Assembly (NCBI GenBank): GCA_013397115.1
Contig: VWZW01004725.1
Span: forward strand, 62,001 to 126,000
DNA from: Edolisoma coerulescens
Taxonomy: Eukaryota > Chordata > Aves > Passeriformes > Campephagidae
Reading direction: 5' to 3'
DNA length: 64,000 bases
The notes beneath the pieces are model-generated. The model saw only the letters and a list, made by a program, of their open reading frames with translations. It made no database searches and had not been told where the DNA came from. Both the position numbers and the translations under genes were made by a program. Shown here one piece after another: positions 1-10,899 of the stretch; positions within the stretch are counted from its first letter, which is position 1, and every line of letters starts with the position of its first letter.

Positions 1-1422
1 CAGCTGAGCAGAAAAAGAGAGTGTGATTTTTATTTCAATCTTCTGTTTGCATAGCTAGCAAGAAATTTGACCCAGTCAAATTTTATCTTAAAACTTTTCT
101 AAGAAAAGCGAGAGAATCGTAGGGTTGCATCATTGTAAATGTTATGTATGTTAAAAAAAAATATCAATAAAGTATCTGTTCAACACTAACATTGCCTGAT
201 TTATTCCTTCTCTGCTCTTCTGTGCTTATCTGGTCATCCAGAAATTATTGCAAGTTTTTCAATCCTGTTTTTCATTAGAACAAAAGTTATAATAATTGAC
301 AACATGTTCAAAACTGACATTGGATAACACTGAAGCACTTTTTTGAGGTGTTAAAATAAACTACTGTATTTATGAAATTATTTTCCCCACTTTTTGTCTC
401 TGAAATTTCATTATGATGACAAAAATTTCTAGAAGTTGTGCAATTCTGGAAGCATGGGATATAGGAAAAAACCCCCAACCAAACCAAAACTGAAATACCT
501 GGTCATCTTAATGGAAAGTTTTGAAAACCGAATTATAAGTGTCTTCTGAAGAGTGGTTAAATAAGTATAAATGCAGTAACTACAGTTAATAACAAACAAA
601 TGAAAACATGCAGATATTATTATAATTTCCTAAGGTACTGACTTACTTACTTGAATTTTAAGCTACTGCTATAAATAGCAATAAGACACATAGAAGGTGA
701 ATAGAAATTTGAAATTTGGATGAGTAAAAGGACATGTAGTAATACCACAGAGGCAATGTAGGTGACCTTCAATGTAGTAGGTTGTGAAAGTAGACAGATG
801 TCTATTTTGGAGGATAATCTGTCATTCCTTTTCAAACTTCTCTGCCATCACAACTGTCAGGTCAGGTTCTTTGCAGATGATCTCTTGCATTTGCATTTAT
901 GGTGATAAGACTTCAGCTGAAGTGCTGAGAATCTCTCCCCAGACTTGATCATTTACCCGCTGTTCTTAATTACAAAGCTCCCAGGGGGGTACAAAACTGA
1001 AGATGCAGGCTGACTTCGAAAGGAGGTGCGGAAAAATTTCGCAAGTACAAAAAGATGAAAGAAGAGTTACTGGAATTCTTTTCACCTGCTTTGTCCAGCA
1101 CTCAGTGATGTGGGAATTGCCTGATCATCACAAGGAAAGTTCACAAGACTTCAGTACCTTACAAGACACTTTTGCATCTGAGCTCTTACATCAAAAGCCA
1201 CCCTACAGAACAAATATCTGCTAAGAGACGCATATAGTTGTTTGTGAGGCACTCTTGGGCTTCTTTTGTTACTCTTTCCTGTTAACTCTAGAATTAAAAT
1301 CCTAAGATGATCTATTTATCCTTCTTTATTTTCATATTTCAGGCTATCTGTGTTGCTCTTTTTAAAGCTGGAGTGAGATATTGTGCAAAAGTAATTGAAA
1401 TGGTCTTTCTGTTTGATTGTAG
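1..1422 (+). other. CRACR2A: CRACR2A intron (upstream part)
   Basis: AT-rich sequence preceding the first recognisable CRACR2A exon, so it should be intron on the + strand. I looked for the earlier Rab-domain exons (P-loop, DTAGQ, NKxD) and saw none with proper splice sites, so they should lie before position 1. The small open frames here match nothing I know. Confidence 0.5.
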
Positions 1423-1499
1423 GATTACAATTTAATTTTCTATGAATGCAGTGCATATTCTGGGTACAATGTGGAAAAGTCCGTGCTTCACTTAGCGAG
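1423..1499 (+). CDS. CRACR2A: CRACR2A penultimate coding exon (Rab G5 region)
   Basis: A 77-bp exon in phase 0, preceded by a pyrimidine-rich stretch ending in TAG and followed by GTAAGA. It codes for 25 residues plus two bases of an Arg codon. It holds the ECSA guanine-binding loop (G5) and the start of the last Rab helix. The frame stays open only when spliced to 2397, which supports the exon call. Confidence 0.75.
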
Positions 1500-2487
1500 G
1501 TAAGAAGAAAACACAATCAATGAGTTTTTTACGTGCCTGACTACCCTGTCACTGATGACTTTGTGAATTCTCTTTGTTAAATTAGTTTTATAGGAACTCA
1601 GGGTGGTGAAATATTTGTTTCTTTTAAACTGCTCTGTAGCCTGACCCTGTTGCTCTGACAGAGCAGTTGCTCAGGTTCATAAAGAGTTAAGGTGGTGAAG
1701 CTCTGTATAGATCCAGAAACGTCTGAATTGGTGCTAGGAAAGCTGAGGGCCTTGGCTGTTGTGATAGTTCTTGCAAGAATTTCCTGAAGGTTTGGAGAAA
1801 TATACTTGAAAATGGATGCTGCTGACTCCTTGCAGCAGGACAGTGGATATGCTTCTTTCTTCCCTCTGCTCATTACAGCTCAAATTCTGCTGTCTGCCTG
1901 GGGGCTGGGAGACAGGAAGATGTGGATTTTTGAAGTTACATAAAGGCTAGAGGTAAAAATACAGGAAAATATGGCCCCTCTGAACTACTTACAGAGGTGA
2001 AGACACGGGTAATGAGTTGGCAAATGTCTAATATTGTCACTGAAATCAGTGAAATTTTGTGGAAGTGTTGGTAATTGATAAGTGTCTAGGCAGCCAGATT
2101 TGTTTTAATTTTGTTGCAGACTTAAAAGTAAAATTTGAAAGTCACTGTTTTGAGTCTCTGTAATAGGCAATAAATGTTAACCATCAGCACTAACTAAATT
2201 TTTCTAACTAAATGAACAAAGGCAGTTGTGTTATGGGGCCATAATTGCACTTTTTTGTTTGTTTGTTAGTTTGCAAAATTTCATCATATTCTGTTAAATC
2301 TCTGGACAATTTTATACTCTTGGGAAAATGTTTTTTGTTTGATCTCTTATGGGTTTTATTGACTTCTTTTCTCACAAGTATCTTTCTTTCCCCCAGGATT
2401 TTAAAAGAACATGAAGATAAAGTGAAAGAGAAAACTATCGAACTTCAATCTGATACGAACAAAAAATCATGCTGTATCAGGCATTAA
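1423..2487 (+). CDS. CRACR2A: CRACR2A (EFCAB4B), long Rab-type isoform, C-terminal end (partial gene)
   Basis: Two coding exons, 1423-1499 and 2397-2487, joined across an 897-bp intron, encode the last 55 residues of a large Rab-like GTPase. CRACR2A has N-terminal EF-hands and coiled coil; its long isoform adds a C-terminal Rab domain and acts in calcium-dependent signalling and vesicle traffic. Seen here: FYECSAYSG, which fits the Rab G5 (SAK-like) loop; the helix VEKSVLHLAR; then ILKEHEDKVKEKT and the tail NKKSCCIRH. The adjacent cysteines five and four residues from the end fit Rab double geranylgeranylation. The split Arg codon (AG/G) joins in frame, with AG acceptors and a GTAAGA donor. 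Naming rests on the Rab-like C-terminus plus its tail-to-tail position beside PRMT8, as I remember in human. Another large Rab (RASEF, RAB44) is possible by sequence alone. Confidence 0.75.
1500..2396 (+). other. CRACR2A: CRACR2A last intron
   Basis: An 897-bp intron with GTAAGA donor and a strong pyrimidine tract ending in CCCCAG. It holds short chance open frames on both strands and no recognised repeat or RNA gene. Confidence 0.65.
2397..2487 (+). CDS. CRACR2A: CRACR2A last coding exon with CCxxx prenylation tail
   Basis: A 91-bp exon: one base completing Arg, 29 codons, then TAA at 2485-2487. It is charged and helical at first (ILKEHEDKVKEK), then a short linker, then KKSCCIRH. The Cys-Cys pair three residues before the end is a typical substrate pattern for Rab geranylgeranyl transferase, so the protein is expected to be membrane-anchored. 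No AATAAA follows in the next kilobase; an ATTAAA lies at 3509-3514. Confidence 0.75.
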
Positions 2488-4693
2488 AATGCTGAGGCAT
2501 GTTTAGACAATTCTTACATTTATACAACACTACCTGGCACTATCAGATTTGCTTTTATCTTCCAGATATTTCTTCTGCTGTGTTCTGAGTGTAGGTGTAT
2601 GTGAAAGTTAAAATCTTTTTATGCTCTGATCTTGCTTTTATAAATATTGTCTTTAGTTAATTGACAGTGTATTTGGGGCAGTAAAAGTCTTTTATTCTGT
2701 TTGATGCGTAACACCACTGAATCCTGCTTTGTCACCAGGCTTGTAGAAGCTGCCACATTATTAATAATAAGAAATAATTTTATGGGAAGAAAACTATTTG
2801 GAATATGAAGTAAATTCTTATTGGTGTGAATGACCCATCCTCTGAATACTGCTTATTTCATTTCTGTTCAGACCTTTAGATCCTTATTTTGTGCTAAGCT
2901 TTGTTTAGAGTTTTTTAAAAATTGCCATAGGTGTACTTGTTTGTAGTACAAAACATGTTAAGGCTGGCTGAACAGCTCTTTGTCTCCAAAAGTCTGTCAC
3001 AGAAGGTGTCATAGCAGATGTTGGAGGTAGAATTTTCAGAAACAGCAGATCTTATTTTGAGGAAGATTTTCAAAAACTTACCAGTGTTTAAGGAGTGAAA
3101 GATCTCACCAAAATCCAGTGAGATATTGCTCTTTTAGCAGTGCTAAGAAAAAAATTCCTGCTCGTGTAGCTAAACACATGACTGATTTTTCAAAAGCAGC
3201 TGCCACACAACATTCCTCCAGGGCCTGATAGCACTGAGACACAGTGCACCCACAGGGACACGTTTTAGAAAATCATGGCCCACCCTGGATCATAAGAAAC
3301 GCAAATGTCAATTATCTTTTGAAGCTTTTGTGGAATATAAATGGAAATAAGAAACTTGAGAGTGCGTCACCCAGCCACCACACGATCAACAATTATTCCT
3401 GGTGGGATATGTCTTCACTGCATCCAGCTATTGTGGTAAGCATTCAAGAGCAAGCATTCACAGTGGTGACCTTGTTGGGAAAGTGGAACCTGTGGCATAA
3501 TTTATTTCATTAAAATATCACACAAGACGGTAGATTTCATTATATAAGACTATTACAGATGTTATGTTTTTAATCTATTTTCTAAATGTTTTTGAAAACT
3601 TGTTTTTCATTTGAATAATGAATCAATTTGAAACTAAAGATGAATGTTAAGCACTAACTCAATAAGTAACTCTATTTTTGGATAAAAACTTTATCAGTAA
3701 TTAATTGTGCTCTTGGGATTTCAATCTGATCAAAGGTGTTCATCTAGTTCCAAGAACTGCACCATAGTTACAGACTTTCCCTTACAGCAGTTTCTATATC
3801 CATACCAGCGCTCAAAGGCCCTTTCCTGTAAGATGGGATCCAAACGTGACCCCTTCCCTATCAGGTAGAATAACCAGGGGTTTCCTTCTAGCAGGAGTGA
3901 TGGATGAACCAAGCAGCCCAGGATAACCTGATTATTAAGAGTTTTTCTCTTGTTGATTCCTGAGAATCTGCTCATCCAAATGAAAAAAAACTCCCCTTGC
4001 CTTCAGTGAAGTGCCTAAGAAGCTCTAAAACCCTAAAGGAACAAAATGAGCATCCATTACTGAAAATCAATAGGCTTTCTGTTCACTTCCCAGGGTTGCT
4101 TCTTGAAGTCCATTACTGGTCGTGGAGAGTTGAGTCACCTTATTGACTGTGGCACGTTATCCATCATGGAAATCTCAGAATTGAACCATCTGTGTTCAGT
4201 CCTGGCTGGAGCTGAACTAATGCAAACCATTAATTTAAACATCAACAAAACCAACACTTTATCCCAATTTCAATTAGGAAAGAAGTGTCATCAGTTTAAA
4301 TATTGGCTTTTCTAATTGACTTTGAGTGGTCTGCTTCCCCGTCGATATTGGAACTAGCAATATTTCCTCCAGCCTGTGTCAGCCTCAGGAAGACAGTTTG
4401 AAGGCTTAATTTCAGCTTTACTGCCCATGATTCTAGCCCCACAAATTCCCAAATTCAGATCCTTAATTTCTTCTTCCCTGAAGTTCATCTTGATTTTGAA
4501 GGACAGTGACAGGTGACGTGGATTTTTTTTCTGTGACTTCCACAGGATCATTTTTATTTGGGTGTCTTTTAGCATGCACTGAGACCGTGCCAGCAGGATG
4601 TACACAATTTGAGGCTAGACAATGCTAAGGAGCAGCTGAATCCTGGGATGAGGGGGATTTCTTCTTCTAGAGACTGATCTGGTGCAGTCTAGG

Positions 4694-4890
4694 ACCCAGA
4701 CAATGTCTTCCATCTCGGATTGATAGCTGTGGCTGCTGCTGATTTTTTTTGCAAGTCCAGCCAAAACCCAAGCTGAGTACACATAGCAGAGGTACAGACA
4801 CACACAGCACTGACGTCATCAGCCACACAGACAACACGGAGATTGATGTCCTTGCTGCTTCACCCACAATTACACAAGCAGCATTCCTAT
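4694..4890 (-). repeat. diverged dispersed repeat, copy A
   Basis: On the - strand this matches 7921-8097 on the + strand. Shared blocks include GTTTTGGCTGGACTTGCA, AGCAGCAGCCACAGCTATCA and TGTGTGGCTGATG, with small gaps between them. In one reading frame both copies encode YSA-VLAGLA followed by SSSHSY. The two copies are about 3.1 kb apart and inverted. The family is unknown to me; an old mobile element or retroviral fragment is likely. Confidence 0.6.
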
Positions 4891-5888
4891 AAATATGAAC
4901 ACAGATAACGTAATCCTCCTCTTCCTTTCCAACAGATCAGGATTAAAGTTTGCTGACAAAAACATGCATGTACACAACTCCTATGACTTGTGGTGCTCTC
5001 TTTCTCCCACTCTGCCCTACACCTCTCCCCAGAATCATGCAAAAAATAAGGTTTAATGAAAAGACTGGATATCCTGCAGCTATGGGGAACAAGGCTCAGT
5101 CAGATAAACTGTGACCAGCAAGTTGCCTGCATACAGCTGGTCCCTTTTGTTCTACCTTCTCTTGATTTTTTTCCATGCTTATTCTTCTTCCATCTACCCT
5201 GACCCTTCCTTTTCTCTGTCCTTCGTGTCCCAAAGGAACAACTTGTCCCTAGTTGCCTTTTCCGTGTTAGCGCCAGATTTTCTACATCTGTACCCACATA
5301 CCTATTTTTTCTACCATTTCCTAAGTCACCTTGACTTTATGTGCTGTCATTGATATAGTTACTGAGGTGCTGCTGGCCTTGCAAGTTTCCACTCCTAAAA
5401 GAGTCCCAGCTATTCCCTTCCAATTATTTGTGAAGTTAGAGTGTGACTACCCCTTATCCACCTGTGAAGTCCAGGCATTGCTCACATCGCTGTCTGTAAC
5501 TGCTTTCAGCTTCTCACTCTGTTATTTGCAATGTTCAGAGTTGCTTGTGTCATGTCCAGGGTTTCTCATGGCCTGTTTGGTTATCTGAACCTCAGGCCAG
5601 GGCTTAGTCACCTGTTGGCACACCTGAACAAACAGCAGTTACTGGTGGATCAATGCCCACAGAAGATAGGTATGAATAACATGCTACAAGGCTCTACTTC
5701 TGGACAGATTCTGCTGTCCAGCTGGCCATCAAACTGGCATGGGAATTGTCAGCTTCCCGTGTTCCTTGATGCTAACTGTGTTGCTGGGTTGCTGTCTTCT
5801 GACTCTCCACCAGGGTTTCATACCACCTGGCAGTATTTTTCTCAGCTCTTCAGAAAGTTAATACTGGCTTAATAGTAGTGAAGCTTCC

Positions 5889-5957
5889 TTTTAATTTTTT
5901 CCTTTTTTTCTTTTTTTTCTTTTTTTTTCTTTCTTTTTTCTTTTTTCTTTTTTTCCT
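5889..5957. repeat. pyrimidine-rich (T/C) low-complexity tract
   Basis: About 70 bases of nearly pure T with scattered C on the + strand, in several runs of six to nine T. It is the kind of tract produced by slippage or left from the A-tail of an old retroposed sequence on the other strand. No adjoining element is recognised. Confidence 0.85.
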
Positions 5958-7920
5958 ATAACATCCCTTTACCTTTCACTTTCCCTTTCCGAATTAGCTT
6001 TAAGTTGCTCATAGTCTCCCCCTCCTGTTTCCCCAAAACTTTTTGGATAAAGATAAGCCAAGATTGTGATGCAGCTGTACACCATGAAACTGGCCTATGG
6101 GTCGTGGAGCCTTGCCTGAACAAAATTCATAGCTGGTGTAAGATTGGTGACAGTAGTATATTCTTTTAGGGATATGTAAGGTCTTGAAAATTTCCTTTAC
6201 TAGAATGAAAAGGACCAGCAATAGAGAATGAGAAATTCTGCTGAAAAAATAGCTCCTTACACTCAGCAGGCTTCATCCTGCTCTCATGTTCACTGATGTA
6301 ACTCTTTGACTCAGCAGTGTTTCTTCCGATGCCAGCCCGTGTAGAGTAAATCAGCTCACAGGCTGTGTGCACCTATGTAAACTCTTAGAGGGGATGATGA
6401 GTTGGAAGGAGAAGGTGGGAGAAATTTATCTCTGCTTGGTCAGGTACCCAATACTGACAGATGTTTGGGTATCGCACACGATACAAAGCCCATTTGCATG
6501 GATGTAACACAGTGCTCTGAACCCTTTGGGACTGGGTGTCCATGAATTACTGTGTGCCAGTCAAAACAGGTTCCAGCCTGCCCAGATGTGAATGGAGCAA
6601 CAGTGGAGAAAGATCATTGCACAGTATAACCTTCCTGAGAGAAGTGTACAGCACCTCCTCACATACCAGATTTGAGGAGTAATCTGCAGCTGTTAAAGTG
6701 AGAATGCTCCGCACACAAGGAATATGTGAGGAACAACCACACTGAAACAAGTTTGCCTCTGAAAGAACTGTTGTCAGCGATCACTCCCCATGCTGGAGCA
6801 GGGACAAAGAGGAACAGGACACCTGGCATCCCTATGCCCAGGACAACTGGAATCATTTGGACTGAATGGCAGAAACCATATTACTTGGGGTGGCAGAAGG
6901 GATTACACACAGCCCCTCCTTTTCCTGTGCTGCCTGTTGGCTCCCTGGACAAATTCTGACAGAGTTGACCTCACAGTGAAAAGAAAGGAAGCTGAAACTC
7001 AGGAGCAGAGGAGAGAAAAAAATGTACATGAATACATTCATCTAGTGGTTTGCACTCTTTTTCTTTCCCCAGAACCTCAATCATCGATAAAAGATTTGTG
7101 TACTTTGGTAGTAAATTAACTCAAGTAAAATTTCCCAACTTGGGACCATTTTTGTTTGCAACATCCGTATATTGGCAGAATTTTCTACCATGTGAGATCA
7201 TTTTGGAATAAATCCACTTTATCATCTGCACAAGTGGAAGCTTGTTTTAGAAAGCAGAAACATGCTCATAAAGCTCATCAGTAGCAACTTCCTGAATTCA
7301 TCCACAGCTGTTGAAATAATGGGTCTTTCTGATTATTGAAATTACAGGAATTGCCATAGCATTCACATACACTTCTGATAAAAGGAGAGAGTTGGGGTTT
7401 TTGGCCTTTTTACACATCAAACAACTAAAGTTCTTTTAATATGAAGCTAGTAAAAGGCACCTGATTATTGTATGATGAAAATAGGCTTCTCAAGGGAAAA
7501 AAACCAACCCAGTAGGTTAAGTTTACAGGGCAGATATAAAAGTTCATTCCTATTACTCATCTGAAGTATTGTATGCAGTGACACTGAATCCTTCCAAATG
7601 TACTAGAAGTTAAAGGACAGTGAATTAGTCAGATAAGCATTGCTTCTTTCCTTTCAAACACTGAAGAGGGAAGTGTTTCAAACAAGTCCAACTATAATAG
7701 ACAGCTGTGTATAGCTTCTGCAGTTCTTAGTGCCTTTTCTGCAACATGCTTCTCCTGAGCACAGCAGTCATTGCAAGAAAGATTCAAAGGAGCTTTCTCG
7801 CTGGAAATGTCTGGTTTTCATGGGTTGAACAGGAAGGGAGTAGGGCATCCTGTGGAACCGAGACATTCAAGTAACACATTATGTGGCTCTGAATGTTACT
7901 CAAGTCCTCCCATTACTTGA

Positions 7921-8097
7921 GCTGCTGTTCGTGGGTGTGTGGGTAATGAACGGTGAAGACCCTGCTGTGTTGTTTGTGTGGCTGATGGCATTAGTGTGTT
8001 GTGTGTGCATCTGCATCTTTGCAGGATGTACTCAGCTCCGGTTTTGGCTGGACTTGCAGAAGGGAAGAGCAGCAGCCACAGCTATCATCCCTCTCTG
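7921..8097 (+). repeat. diverged dispersed repeat, copy B
   Basis: The + strand partner of 4694-4890. The match runs from a TGTGTGGCTGATG block through GTTTTGGCTGGACTTGCA to GCAGCAGCCACAGCTATCA. An open frame runs through it from 7978 to 8247 and encodes MYSAPVLAGLAEGKSSSHSY, and copy A keeps this pattern with changes. This is weak evidence of a once-coding repeat. No known family assigned. Confidence 0.6.
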
Positions 8098-9850
8098 ACA
8101 TACTGTGTTGTGCCTGGCGTTTTGTCTTGTGCCGTCTTTACCTCACGTTGTGAGAGCCGTGTTCTTTTGCTCGGAGCCTGCATAATATGCTTTTTTAGGT
8201 CTTGTATCACCGTATCCAGCTTAATCTTTTTTTTGCTGTCTTCCTAATGACCTCATTGCAAAGTGAGTATTATCAGCTTTGGAACATCAGTCTGCCTGTT
8301 TTGAGGATTCAAGGCTGCTGCAGCACTACACTTAAATCTTGCCTTTTCAGAGCAAATCAAGTCTATGAATCGGGAATGTGAATATTGCTGTGACTCTATA
8401 GCTTCTGTTAAAGCTCAGGTCCTGCTGTTTTCTGAGGGTAGAGTACTGGGTAGAGATCTGGGTTTGCAGCTCTCCTTTCCTGCCAGTCATTACTCCTCCA
8501 TTTTACCTTTTACAAGTTGTTAGAACCCTGCAACAAGCCATTTTAGGCCTTGGCAGAATCTCAAGGGGAAAAAAAAATAATAGAGAAAAGAAGAAAGAGA
8601 CAGAATTCTCTCCTGCATTAGTGAGCTGATCTAGCCCAGCAAAATCTGACAAATACCACACTTAGTGGGAGGATATGGGCGGAAAACACAGCTAAGATCA
8701 CAGTTTTGAGAAAAGAAGTCTAGAGGGGTGGGCAGCTCATTTTCAGTTTCAGGAATGTGTTTAATTGTCTTACCTCTTTGTAACCTCATCTTTAAATACT
8801 AGTCAATGGAACTGGATGTGATCCATGTTTCTCAGGTAGCCTTGGGAGCTCAGCATTGCTGCAGGCAAACACCAGTTTGGATGCCTCTGCTGGGGGCTGA
8901 AAAGCCTCAGGACTAGCACTGCCTAGCTCAGAGGTAAGGGAGGCTCTCAGCTGCAAGGCTCAGGTGCCTCCCCTGAGAGTGTGAGTGAACCATTCTGTTT
9001 CTGCATGGCCTTCCCCCAGTTCTTACAGGTGCAAGTGACTGAACTGCATTGAACTGCACTACTTGACAGTTTTGAACAAGGTCCTTTGAATCTAGGCTAT
9101 TAAGGCTCATCAGTTGTCATAGCAACCCTGTATTGTATGGATTTATATTATGAAGCTGTAATAAGGCTGTTGCTCATCCCTCTGAAATGAGGCATAAATC
9201 ACTAATGCAGCTTCTCAGTGACAGGACTTCTTTAAGAATTATTCTGACAGAGAAACTGATTTGCATTAAATGACATTTCTGTCAGCAAAGACAAATGAAT
9301 GATAGGAGTGAAACTTTCTACAGGTATTCTATAGGCATTTTTACTTGTAGCCCTCTGTAAAGTCACCTTCTACACTGAAATAATTGGTATCATTAGAAGC
9401 CCCAGGGGAGGCTGTGTAAGGAATCACTAAACTCAGGTAAGACGTGTGAAGCCCTTGCTCTTGGCTTGTCCCATGCAGGGAATGCTGCACAGCAATCGAG
9501 TGCTGCTCACATCAAGGCACATGGAGAACATATACACAGATGATTAAATAGTGGAATTTTTGTTTAATATTTGTTCCTCGCTGACATGATTCTTGTGTAG
9601 AACAGTAGCTAATGTACCTTTCTGTCATTGCTGTGCAGACAATGCAGCTGTGCAAACACGGTATCCTTAGATTTCTGTAGGGTGCCATTGATCAAGAAAG
9701 TGAAGTCGCACAAAATTACAGACATCTATCAAATGATTAAAAATTAACTGCTGGCAGGTTTCAAAATGTAATGCTAAATAAGCTAGGCATGGTTTATTGT
9801 GAAGGGGAGTTGTATCCAATTTGCTGATAACTTATAAAATCCCCATCCTT

Positions 9851-9860
9851 GGGGGGGGGG
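9851..9860 (+). repeat. G10 homopolymer
   Basis: Ten consecutive G. A single G run cannot form an intramolecular quadruplex by itself, but it is prone to sequencing and polymerase error. Confidence 0.9.
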
Positions 9861-10099
9861 ACAGATTTTATACAAAGCCACAGTGATTTGACATAACTTT
9901 GAGGAAATTTCTGCTTAGACTAGAAACCTCCCAGCTTTCCTTACAACTAACATTTCAGTGGTACAGATGGAAAAAACCCCAAACAAATAGCATTTTAGTT
10001 AAGCAGACTGTTTTGCCTGTCTGCTTTGTATACCAGCATTAAAGCCTGGCAGTTAATCTAAGATCACGACAACATCTGCAACAGAGCGTTCAAGGGTGG

Positions 10100-10850
10100 G
10101 TGTTATGAAAGCTCTCTGTGGTGCAAGACGTCTCTAAGAAAGCAAATGTCAGTCCTGTCTTCCAAAAGGGCAAGAAGAAGGGTCCAGACAACAGTGAGCC
10201 TTACCACAATTCCTGGGAAAGTGATGGACAACTAGTCCTGGAAACTATTTTGAGATACATGAAGGACAAGACGGTGATCAGGAATAATCAGCATGGAATT
10301 ACAATGGGGAAATTGTGCATAATGAACCTGATAGTTTCTACAATGAGATGTCTAGCTTGATGGATGAGGGGAGATTCATGGATGTTGTTTAACTCAGCTT
10401 TAGTAAGGCTTTTGACACTCTCTCCCATAACATCCTCATTGACAAGGTGGCAAAGTACATGTCAGATAATTGAACAGGAAAGTGCTTTGAAAACCAGCTG
10501 AATGACTGGGCCCAGAGGGCTTAAAGAAGAGAAGGCTCAAGAGGGATCTTATCAGTAAATGTAAATACTTGATGGACCTTGGGAATGAAGAGGAGGGAGC
10601 CAGACTCTTCTCTGGAGTACCCAGTGACTGTAGAAGATGCTACAGGCACAAATTGAAACACATGAAATTCCATCTGAACACAAGAAATTTACTTTTTTTT
10701 TTTCCCGTGGAAGTGGTCAAACACTGGAATAGTTTTTCCCAGAGAGGCTGTGAAGTATCCATCCTTGAAGATACTCCAAACCTAACTGTAAATGGTCCTG
10801 GGCAACCTGTTCCAGCTTGTCTTGCTTCAGCAGTGGCGTTGGATGTTTTC
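10100..10850 (+). mobile_element. CR1 LINE, degenerate ORF2 reverse transcriptase fragment
   Basis: A + strand CR1 remnant. The translation contains VFQKGKKKGP and later, in another frame, SFSKAFDTLSHNILIDK, the conserved CR1 reverse-transcriptase block before the catalytic motif. It continues into the C-terminal region (the stretch coding VKHWNSFSQRGCEV, and the GTCCTGGGCAACCTG that CR1 copies carry near the 3' end). Frameshifts and stops break it throughout, and the usual CR1 3' terminal repeat is missing, so it is dead and truncated. Confidence 0.85.
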
Positions 10851-10899
10851 AAGAGATTGGTAAATCACAGTGGTACTTTCTGTCTTCTAAAATTCTAAC

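Larger units (their letters stand above)
2488..10099. other. intergenic region after CRACR2A (3' UTR not delimited)
   Basis: The first part should contain the CRACR2A 3' UTR, whose end I cannot fix. The rest is AT-rich DNA with no recognised gene. Several open frames of 60-113 codons occur (for example 5531-5872 +), but they have no family resemblance or flanking splice sites. Noted inside: a pyrimidine tract (5889-5957), a diverged repeat pair (4694-4890 and 7921-8097) and a run of ten G (9851-9860). Confidence 0.5.

Noticed and set aside
1003..1224. Possible extra CRACR2A exon
   Set aside because: No Rab motif and no convincing acceptor/donor pair in a phase that would join 1423.
5531..5872. 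113-codon open frame on + strand
   Set aside because: No family resemblance or gene context; starts inside another overlapping frame.
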